DNA of 64,000 bases from CAYWMD01 sp964458575 (GTDB lineage Bacteria; Verrucomicrobiota; Verrucomicrobiia; Limisphaerales; JADLHS01). The stretch is from positions 1 to 64,000 of the forward strand of contig CAYWMD010000010.1 in NCBI GenBank assembly GCA_964458575.1, given 5' to 3'. A program made the translations under genes and the position numbers. This document shows, in pieces, positions 1 to 9,297 of the stretch; positions within the stretch are counted from its first letter, which is position 1, and every line of letters begins with the position of its first letter. The notes under the pieces were generated by a model. The model saw only the letters and a list, made by a program, of their open reading frames with translations. It ran no database searches and was not told the DNA's origin.

Positions 1-3133
<3,133 letters not shown>

Positions 3134-3389
3134 TCACGGCGAAAGTAGAGGCGGGAACACGATTGTCAAACCCCGGCCGGGGCATTGAGCCCGGCCGTGC
3201 GCATCTCGCTTTTGAGCAGCCCGGACCGGCAGAGGTTGAAAACGTCCACAGGAGCGCTTAATGACAGGAAGATGGACGACAGGAAGATGCTTCAGGCAGG
3301 AATATTCATGGCCGGAACATGCCCGTGCTGGCCGGTGCGGTTTGCAAACTGAATCCGCCATTGGGCCAACTCTCCCGTGGCGGTTGAAT
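3134..3389. other. intergenic region with a relic of a propeller-gene 3' end
   Basis: The 256 bp between the divergent uvrA start and the Uma2 gene end contain no credible gene. Bases 3321-3371 closely match 5148-5200, the minus-strand sequence encoding the SGFSLQTAPASTG segment near the end of the propeller protein at 5063-6580. This is a fragment of a former paralogue. Confidence 0.6.
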
Positions 3390-3956
3390 TTACTTCGCCA
3401 GTTTCAACAATTCAGCCACGTCCACCGCGACATCAGGAAATGCCGATGGGGAAGCCTTGTCCCCGGCGTGAAGGGTTTTACTCACCCCGTAACCGGTGAA
3501 ATGCGGCTCGCGGTAGATTTCGATGGTCTTCGCCGGAAGATTGAGAATCCAGACTTCGGAAATCCCGGCGTGTCCATAGGCGGGCAATTTTTCCTCGCGG
3601 TCCAAATCCAGCGACGAATCGGCGACTTCGATCAGCAGGAACACATCCGCCGGGCCGGGGTGGTGCGTGGTGTAATCATCCGGCGACGGCTTGAGCAGCA
3701 TGAAATCGGGTTGCGGTTCGGAATGTTCGTCCAGACGCACCGGGTCTTGCACCGAAACCACCCACCGGCCCTTGGACAGCCTGGTGAAGAATTGATTCAG
3801 GCGTTTGGTCACGCCTCCGTGAAATGGGCCGATGGGTGACATATCAATGATTCTTCCGTCGAGCAATTCCACGCGCGCCTCGGGACGCAGCACACCCGTC
3901 TCGGCCATGCGGTAATATTCTTTAACGCTAAAACGATGCTGTGCTCGAACCGGCAT
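3390..3956 (-). CDS. Uma2 family (DUF820) putative endonuclease
   Basis: 188-residue cytoplasmic protein of the Uma2/DUF820 family, a PD-(D/E)XK-fold group that is abundant in multicellular or large-genome bacteria and of unknown physiological role. Family marks seen are the N-terminal EYYRMAETGVL, the strand VELLDGRIIDMSPIGPFHG, the acidic PDFMLL, and LLIEVADSSLDLDREEKLPAYGHAGISEVWILN, here broken only by normal spacing, with the catalytic D...E-x-K type arrangement. Length is normal for the family. It stands alone on the minus strand, bounded on both sides by relics of the propeller-gene 3' end (3321-3371 and 4120-4196), so it may have been inserted into or replaced an older locus. Confidence 0.88.
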   Translation of the reverse strand: MPVRAQHRFSVKEYYRMAETGVLRPEARVELLDGRIIDMSPIGPFHGGVTKRLNQFFTRLSKGRWVVSVQDPVRLDEHSEPQPDFMLLKPSPDDYTTHHPGPADVFLLIEVADSSLDLDREEKLPAYGHAGISEVWILNLPAKTIEIYREPHFTGYGVSKTLHAGDKASPSAFPDVAVDVAELLKLAK

Positions 3957-4042
3957 GGAAAGACGCTAACCAATCAAACCAGCCTTGGCAAGCCCGCTGG
4001 CCCGCTGGCCGCCTCTGAATCGCTGCGCCGACTGGCGGCGTT

Positions 4043-4117
4043 GGTAGGACGCGTTCCATCCGCCTTCCTGACTTCCCGTCGAAAAAGATGGGGACGCGGG
4101 TGTAGCGCGTCCCTAGC
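4043..4117. repeat. REPIN-like palindrome, family C
   Basis: Left arm GGTAGGACGCGTTCCATCCG pairs imperfectly with the right arm, which ends GTAGCGCGTCCCTAG. Same family as 11399-11475 and the half element at 57521-57550. Intergenic. Confidence 0.75.
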
Positions 4118-4119
4118 GG

Positions 4120-4196
4120 GCTAATTCTTCTTCAGCCGGAAGAATTGCTGCGCGGCGGTGAGAGGATCGGGGTAAGGACTCGTCGCGCACGATTGG
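4120..4196 (-). pseudogene. relic of a propeller-gene C-terminus
   Basis: Bases 4120-4196 align with 5064-5133, the last codons and stop of the propeller gene at 5063-6580, differing at a handful of positions; the TAG stop is retained. Only the tail (SPYTNP...AAQQFFRL) remains. With 3321-3371 it shows that paralogous gene ends were once present here. Confidence 0.6.
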
Positions 4197-4216
4197 AAAC
4201 GGTTGCTGACAAGGCA

Positions 4217-4465
4217 ATGACGCGGGGCTATTCTTCAATCGTGAGTTCCGACCCGTTTGAATTGAAGGAAACGTTCCAAGCAGAGTACCGCACCCGTTGG
4301 GAAGCGGTGGAAACGGCCCGCGCTCAGGAGCTCGCCGCGATGACCGAGGAACGCGCGCGGCAGATCATTCAGTCATTGGGCGCGGTGGAAGCGTGGCGGG
4401 AGCGTCCGGACTGGTCTGGATTGGTCGAGCACCAGGCCATTTTCAAGCGAGGCCATCGGCGATGA
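4217..4465 (+). CDS. small hypothetical protein preceding a nucleotidyltransferase
   Basis: 82 residues starting MTRGYSSIVSSDP; an upstream in-frame ATG at 4145 lies within the propeller-tail relic and is unlikely to be used. The body is helical and charged (AEYRTRWEAVETARAQELAA, then TEERARQIIQSL) and ends IFKRGHRR. Its stop overlaps the start of the following nucleotidyltransferase gene by ATGA, so the two are translationally coupled. The pair is laid out like a toxin-antitoxin or AbiE-type module, but no family match is recognised. Confidence 0.6.
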   Translation: MTRGYSSIVSSDPFELKETFQAEYRTRWEAVETARAQELAAMTEERARQIIQSLGAVEAWRERPDWSGLVEHQAIFKRGHRR

Positions 4466-5055
4466 TCCATTTGCCCCGCGTCTTGGAAGCAGCCGAAGAG
4501 GTTCAGGCGTTTTGCCAGCAACGCCCGTGGCAGTTCTGCTTCATCGGCGGGGTGGCCGTCCAGCGATGGGGAGAACCACGACTGACGGTGGTTGTTGATC
4601 TGACCCTGCTGACCGGATTCGGAGATGAGGATCGTTTCGTGGACGTGTTACTGGCCACGTTCCACGCGCGCCGCCCGGATGCGCGGGATTTTGCCTTGAA
4701 TCACCGGGTGCTGCTCATTCGCACTAATGGCGCTGTGGACGTGGATGTGGCTTTGGGCGGGCTTCCTTTCGAGGAGCGGACCATTCGGCGCTCCTCGGTT
4801 TGGAACTGGGCGACAGGTCATTCGCTGCTGACATGCTCGGCCGAGGATTTAGTGGTCCACAAGGCGTTTGCTGGCCGAAACCGCGATTGGGGAGACGTGG
4901 AGACGATTCTCGTCCGCCAGCACGGGAAACTCGATCTCGCCCAGGTTCGTTCGGAATTGAAACCGCTGCTCGAACTCAAGGGCGAACCGGACGCGCTGCC
5001 CCAACTCGAAAAAATGATTGCGACGGTTGACCGCCGGCTGGGGGCAAAGACCTGA
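4462..5055 (+). CDS. nucleotidyltransferase-fold protein (AbiEii/DUF6036-like), possibly catalytically impaired
   Basis: 197 residues. The start at 4462 is chosen because the ATG overlaps the upstream stop. The N-terminal FIGGVAVQRWGEPRLT is the GG-x-A...R motif of minimal nucleotidyltransferases. The next strand normally holds two aspartates (x-D-V-D) but here reads VVVDLTLL, so the first expected catalytic Asp is Val; VDVDVALGG downstream could give the third acidic residue. SAEDLVVHKAFAGRNRDWGDVE is typical of the family. Either an inactive member or one using a different metal ligand. Likely a cytoplasmic partner of the 82-residue protein before it. Confidence 0.75.
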   Translation: MIHLPRVLEAAEEVQAFCQQRPWQFCFIGGVAVQRWGEPRLTVVVDLTLLTGFGDEDRFVDVLLATFHARRPDARDFALNHRVLLIRTNGAVDVDVALGGLPFEERTIRRSSVWNWATGHSLLTCSAEDLVVHKAFAGRNRDWGDVETILVRQHGKLDLAQVRSELKPLLELKGEPDALPQLEKMIATVDRRLGAKT

Positions 5056-5062
5056 GACGGCC

Positions 5063-6580
5063 CTAATTCTTCCTGAGCCGGAAGAATTGCTGCGCGGCGG
5101 TGATGGGATTGGTGTAAGGACTCGTCGCGCCGGGCAGATTGGTGAACGTGCCGGTGCTGGCCGGCGCGGTTTGCAAACTGAATCCAGAGTTGGTCCAACT
5201 CAGCACCAGTTCATTGTTCAGCAGTTGAAAATCAAGATGAACAGGTGGGATGCTCGAAGAATATTTAATTGTTATGAAAACGGGGTAGCCGTTGGTCCCA
5301 GTAGCATTTCCTGTTACAATCACGTTACCAGTGCTGTCTATTGCCATCGCAGTGGCATCGGCATTGTCATTGGCGTTCGTCCAGAGGGGTACGCCCAAGC
5401 TAGAATATGCAACGATTTGGAAAACACTCTCAGATGAATATCCAGCTACGAATACGTTACCGCAGTCATCCACCGCCAATGCCTTGGCTCCATTAGAACC
5501 TCCTTGTCCGCCGAACCGGTTTGTCCAAAGTGGTGTACCTGAATGGGAGTACTTTATCGTGCTAAATGGGTAATCAAGTTCTGATGTTCCAGTGACGAAG
5601 ACGTTTCCGCCGTTATCGATAGCCATCGCTGAAACGACGTCGCTAGCGTTGTCTGATCCGTTGTAACGGTTGGTCCAGAGTGGCATACCTATCCCTGAAT
5701 ACTTGATTGTGGCATAATCGTAGTCATTGCTCTCTCCTACGGAGAAGCCAGTCACAACTACATCATTGTTGCGATCCACTTCAACGGTCCAAGCAAAGTC
5801 ATCAGAATCCGGCTGCCCGCTATAGCGGTTAGTCCACAATGGCACGCCTCCGGCTGAATAGGCCACTGTGGCGTAATCGTAATTGTAAGGGGGAACATTT
5901 GTGTTCATCGACCACCCAGTTACAAACATGTTGCCATAGGCGTCCATCGCCATGCCAACGGCGACGTCATCGCGGTGTCCCGGTCCGTCATATCGGTTTG
6001 TCCACAGAGACAAACCTGCGGTTGAATAGGCGACAGTCGCGTAGTCCGGCGACCCATTTGTACCGTCTGAGGTGCCCGTCACAAAGACGTGCCCGTCGTT
6101 GTCTGAGGCTATGGGTCCCCCATCATCCCAACTTTTACCTGGGCTGCCGTAAATGTTCGTCCATAACGGCAACCCTAAGTCTGAGTAGGCCACAATCGCG
6201 TACGAAGTCAGATAGTTCGTGCTATATAGGCTTCCTGATACGAAGACATTGCCGTTTCTATCTATGGCGAGAGCGTGCGCTTCATCTTCACTGAACTCTT
6301 GGCTTCGAAAGCGGTTAGTCCACAATGGCACACCTGCACCAGAGTACTTAACCGTTATGAATTCTCTTTGGCCGCTCAAGTAATACGAATATCCCGTTAC
6401 TAACACATTGTCGCTACTGTCCACCGTGATCGCGATTGAGTGGCTACCTAACCCCAGGCCATCGTGGCGATTAGTCCAAAGTGGCACGCCACCTTGGGCA
6501 AATGCTCGTGGCGCGAGCGCGGCCAGCGCGCCAAATAGCAGCGCGGCGAACAGAAGCTTTTGTCTGGCGGTGGGTTTCAT
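5063..6580 (-). CDS. exported SBBP-type beta-propeller protein
   Basis: 505 residues with a clear signal peptide (positive MKPTARQK, hydrophobic LLFAALLFGALAAL, cleavage near AFAQ). The body consists of repeated units of about 50 residues, each with VPLWTNRY, then a loop, then DNGGNVFVTGTS and DYATIKYS, the pattern of SBBP/NHL-like propeller blades; about eight blades are recognisable. The C-terminus (SGFSLQTAPASTGTF...AAQQFFRLRKN) matches the tail of several other exported proteins in this window and may be a sorting or anchoring domain. A homologue begins at 63056. Ligand unknown; probably extracytoplasmic binding or structural. It is followed on its strand by tail relics at 4120-4196 and 3321-3371. 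Confidence 0.85.
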   Translation of the reverse strand: MKPTARQKLLFAALLFGALAALAPRAFAQGGVPLWTNRHDGLGLGSHSIAITVDSSDNVLVTGYSYYLSGQREFITVKYSGAGVPLWTNRFRSQEFSEDEAHALAIDRNGNVFVSGSLYSTNYLTSYAIVAYSDLGLPLWTNIYGSPGKSWDDGGPIASDNDGHVFVTGTSDGTNGSPDYATVAYSTAGLSLWTNRYDGPGHRDDVAVGMAMDAYGNMFVTGWSMNTNVPPYNYDYATVAYSAGGVPLWTNRYSGQPDSDDFAWTVEVDRNNDVVVTGFSVGESNDYDYATIKYSGIGMPLWTNRYNGSDNASDVVSAMAIDNGGNVFVTGTSELDYPFSTIKYSHSGTPLWTNRFGGQGGSNGAKALAVDDCGNVFVAGYSSESVFQIVAYSSLGVPLWTNANDNADATAMAIDSTGNVIVTGNATGTNGYPVFITIKYSSSIPPVHLDFQLLNNELVLSWTNSGFSLQTAPASTGTFTNLPGATSPYTNPITAAQQFFRLRKN

Positions 6581-6699
6581 TGCGCTCGCTCGCGGTATTT
6601 CCGAATGTGGAGAGCGTGACAGAAACGCAGTTAGAGAGAAAGTTCAAAGTCGAGCATCGATGAATTTCCAGCTCCAATCGTGTTCAAGTATCCTTTCCA

Positions 6700-6742
6700 C
6701 CTCACCCCAGCCCTCTCCCTTGGGGAGAAGGTCAGGGTGAGG
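6700..6742. repeat. palindrome, family D (single arm)
   Basis: CCTCACCCCAGCCCTCTCCC with the complementary downstream half GGTCAGGGTGAGG forms one hairpin. Same family as 8007-8139, 9115-9268, 42173-42324 and 50203-50360. Lies upstream of the propeller gene start at 6580 (minus). Confidence 0.75.
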
Positions 6743-6802
6743 GGAAAGCGAGACGTCCCACAAAACTCCGCTCGCGAAATTCGGAACTTCCCCCGAAAAA
6801 TT

Positions 6803-6861
6803 GTTGCGGCGGTCTATGACCGCCGCCACGCACAAACTCGGCGCTCATAGAGCGCCGCTAC
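6803..6861. repeat. double-hairpin repeat (GCGGCGGTC family)
   Basis: Two hairpins, GCGGCGGTC-tat-GACCGCCGC and GGCGCTC-at-AGAGCGCC, with outer ends GTTGCGGC and GCCGCTAC, spaced as in a REP doublet. Intergenic, between two minus-strand genes; it could also act as a terminator. Confidence 0.7.
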
Positions 6862-6862
6862 A

Positions 6863-7903
6863 TTATTTTCCCATCAAATGCTCCAACACCAACTGATCGA
6901 GCGCGGCGTAATTCCGGTCGGCGATCAGGGCTTGGGCTTTCTTTTCGGGATAGGTGCGGGCTTTTTGCACGAGCTTGAGGAACGTGCGGCGACTGTTGTC
7001 CAGATGCGCCAGCCAGTGTTTCACCTTCGTGGGTCGGAACGGATGCACGTCGAAGCAGACGTATTCGCCGCGTTTGCCGTAGCCGTTGCGTTCGAGGGCG
7101 CGGACTTGATTAAACGCGACGCGCAGGTTCGAGCTGCCAAACGGTTTGTCCTGGTCGAACTTCAACCCGTTCTGGTCGTTGAGATGGAGCGACCAAAGCT
7201 TTCCAAACGTCATGGCGAAATCAATTTCGTCCGCCGGATCGAGGCCCGCGAGGATGGCGTGGGCGGATTCGATAAGGCAACCGACGCGTTTCGGGTCGCG
7301 CGTAAGTTGCGCGATGGCCAGCGCGTGGCCGATGGTCGGGATGTAGGCGTGGTCCATCGGCTCGTTCGGTTTCGGTTCGATGGAGAGGCGGATCTTTTTG
7401 TCGTGCGCCAGCATCTTGTCGAGCGCTTGGACGAGCAGTTCAGTGCTGCGGCGGCCACTCTTGGATTCGCGCATATAAGTGCCTTCGCGCGCGAGCCAGA
7501 GGACGATGAGGTCGGTGCCGAGTTCGTTGGCGATGTCAATGCAGCGGAGCGAGCGTTCGATGGCGTATTTGCGGCAGCTCGCGTCGTTGCTCGTGTAAGC
7601 GCCGTCAATCGTCATCGGGCTGAACCACAGGCGCGGCGCGACCATTTCGGCGGCGACACCGTGGTCGCGGAGCTTCTTCTTCAACTCGCGGGTTTCCTTG
7701 CGGAGTTGCGCGGCGGATTTGCCGTCAATGTCCGGCACGGCGTCGTCGTCGTGAAACATCATGGCGTCGAAGCCGAGCTTTTTGAGTTGGGCGAGTTTCC
7801 AATCGAAGGATTGCGCGGGTCGGGTGGTTGGACCGTAGGGGTCTTGACCTTCGCTGAGATTCCAAGGGCCGAAACAGAATTTGTATTGATGTGCTTTTGC
7901 CAT
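6863..7903 (-). CDS. xylose isomerase-like TIM-barrel protein
   Basis: 346 residues from the ATG at 7901-7903 (MAKAHQYKFCFGPWNLSEG); longer in-frame starts add only an unlikely N-terminal extension. Sugar isomerase/epimerase superfamily. Family marks are KLGFDAMMFHDDDAVPD at the first strands, LRCIDIANELGTDLIVLW, LSIEPKPNEPMDHAYIPTIG with a metal-ligand Glu, VGCLIESAHAILAG, SLHLNDQNGLKFDQDKPFG and EYVCFDVHPFRPT. These match the xylose isomerase metal sites (Glu, Glu/His, Asp). Probably catalyses aldose-ketose isomerisation in the cytoplasm; the substrate cannot be fixed from sequence. The start lies close to the divergent mutarotase gene, which suggests a shared sugar-related region. Confidence 0.85.
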   Translation of the reverse strand: MAKAHQYKFCFGPWNLSEGQDPYGPTTRPAQSFDWKLAQLKKLGFDAMMFHDDDAVPDIDGKSAAQLRKETRELKKKLRDHGVAAEMVAPRLWFSPMTIDGAYTSNDASCRKYAIERSLRCIDIANELGTDLIVLWLAREGTYMRESKSGRRSTELLVQALDKMLAHDKKIRLSIEPKPNEPMDHAYIPTIGHALAIAQLTRDPKRVGCLIESAHAILAGLDPADEIDFAMTFGKLWSLHLNDQNGLKFDQDKPFGSSNLRVAFNQVRALERNGYGKRGEYVCFDVHPFRPTKVKHWLAHLDNSRRTFLKLVQKARTYPEKKAQALIADRNYAALDQLVLEHLMGK

Positions 7904-8006
7904 AAGTGCGGTGGAGCGTAGCGGGGTGAAGGAAAAATTCAACAGGGAAAACACCGAGGGTAAGACGAACTGAATTCGTTTAGTCTTTGGAAGCTTGCGC
8001 AGTGCT

Positions 8007-8139
8007 CCCTCACCCCGGCCCTCTCCCGCTGGGAGAGGGAGAATCGTCGTCAGACTGTCGGTTTAACCCAGATCGTTGGAATTTGTGAGACGCACTTTGC
8101 TGTTCCCTCTCCCTCAGGGAGAGGGTTAGGGTTAGGGTG
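8007..8139. repeat. REPIN-like palindrome, family D
   Basis: The left arm contains CCCTCTCCCGCTGGGAGAGG and the right arm CCCTCTCCCTCAGGGAGAGG followed by GTTAGGGTGA; together they form an inverted pair of hairpins with a spacer of about 55 bp. It lies between divergent genes, immediately before the mutarotase start. Confidence 0.9.
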
Positions 8140-8145
8140 AATTGT

Positions 8146-9069
8146 ATGTCAAAACCAGAATCAAAAGCGAAAAGACCCAGAGACAAATTCCCTCGCGTCA
8201 CCTTCCTCGATGGTCGCGGTGAATTGCCGATGCTGGAAATCACCACCCCGTGGAGCAGCGCGGAAATTTATCTGCACGGCGCGCAGGTGACGCACTTCAA
8301 AAAACACGATGAGCCGCCGTTGTTGTTTCTCAGCCAATGCAGCCGGTTCGCCACGGGACAGCCGATTCGCGGCGGGATTCCCATCATCTTTCCGTGGTTT
8401 GGCAAGCCGGCGGACAAACGCGGCCAGCATGGCTTCGCGCGGATCCGGGATTGGGAGTTGAAAGAAATGGCCGTGTCGCCGGCGGGCGCGGTGAGCGTGC
8501 GTTTGCAGATGCCGGAATGCGGCGACGCACCTGACTGCCTCGCGTGCGCCGTGCATTATCTGGTGACGGTCAGCGACACGTTGACGGCGGAACTGGTGGT
8601 CATGAACCGCTCGGCAGGCGAGTTTACGTTCGAGAACTGCCTGCACACCTACTTCGCGGTGGGCGACATCGGCAAGGTGCAGGTGGTTGGATTGAAGGGA
8701 GTGGATTACCTGGATCAGCCGACGAATTTCAGCCGGCACACGGACGCGAACGCAGCGATCCAGGTGGCCGGCGAAGTGGACCGTGCTTATCTCAACACGC
8801 CCCACCCGGTGGAAATTCACGATGCCGCATTGCAGCGCGTGATCCTTGTGGAAAAGGAAGGCTCGGTTTCGACCGTGGTTTGGAATCCGTGGATCGAGAA
8901 GGCCAAGGCGATGCAGGATTTTGGCGACGAGGAATACAAGGAAATGATCTGCGTCGAGTCGGGCAATGTCGCGTCCGACCGCCTTACGCTGAAGCCGGGC
9001 GGCGTTTCGCGGCTGAAGGTAAAGTTGAGCAGCGACTTGTTGGCCACGGCTCGAAGTCGCCGACGTTAG
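8146..9069 (+). CDS. D-hexose-6-phosphate mutarotase (YeaD-like aldose 1-epimerase)
   Basis: 307 residues from the ATG at 8146; an upstream GTG at 8137 falls in the repeat. Interconverts the alpha and beta anomers of hexose 6-phosphates in the cytoplasm. Typical features are SAEIYLHGAQVTHFKK, the block PIRGGIPIIFPWFG, GQHGFARIRDWEL (His-Gly-Phe-Ala-Arg substrate contact), ENCLHTYFAVGDI with the catalytic His, the acidic EVDRAYLNTP, and VVWNPWIEKAKAMQDFGDEEY...VESGN near the C-terminus. Length is normal for the family. It is divergent from the isomerase-like gene at 6863-7903. Confidence 0.93.
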   Translation: MSKPESKAKRPRDKFPRVTFLDGRGELPMLEITTPWSSAEIYLHGAQVTHFKKHDEPPLLFLSQCSRFATGQPIRGGIPIIFPWFGKPADKRGQHGFARIRDWELKEMAVSPAGAVSVRLQMPECGDAPDCLACAVHYLVTVSDTLTAELVVMNRSAGEFTFENCLHTYFAVGDIGKVQVVGLKGVDYLDQPTNFSRHTDANAAIQVAGEVDRAYLNTPHPVEIHDAALQRVILVEKEGSVSTVVWNPWIEKAKAMQDFGDEEYKEMICVESGNVASDRLTLKPGGVSRLKVKLSSDLLATARSRRR

Positions 9070-9114
9070 AGCGTTTCAAGATTTGTGTGGGTGCGATGTA
9101 GTTGAGCAAGACTC

Positions 9115-9268
9115 TCCCTCACCCCGGCCCTCTCCCGCTGGGAGAGGGGGAATCGTCGCCAGTCTCACGAAAAACCCGGCGACGGGAATTGCCGGACGGT
9201 CTTTGGAAAAATCGGAACACGCGGTTGCTGTTCCCTCTCCCAGCGGGAGAGGGTAAGGGTGAGGGAGA
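9115..9268. repeat. REPIN-like palindrome, family D
   Basis: Outer arms CCCTCACCCCGGCCCTCTCC (9115 onward) and its complement ending at 9268; each contains the CCCTCTCCC-GCT-GGGAGAGGG hairpin. It lies between the convergent mutarotase and FAD oxidoreductase genes and fills most of that 228-bp gap. Confidence 0.92.
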
Positions 9269-9297
9269 AAATGTCATCCGACTCTCACCGTCGTCGG

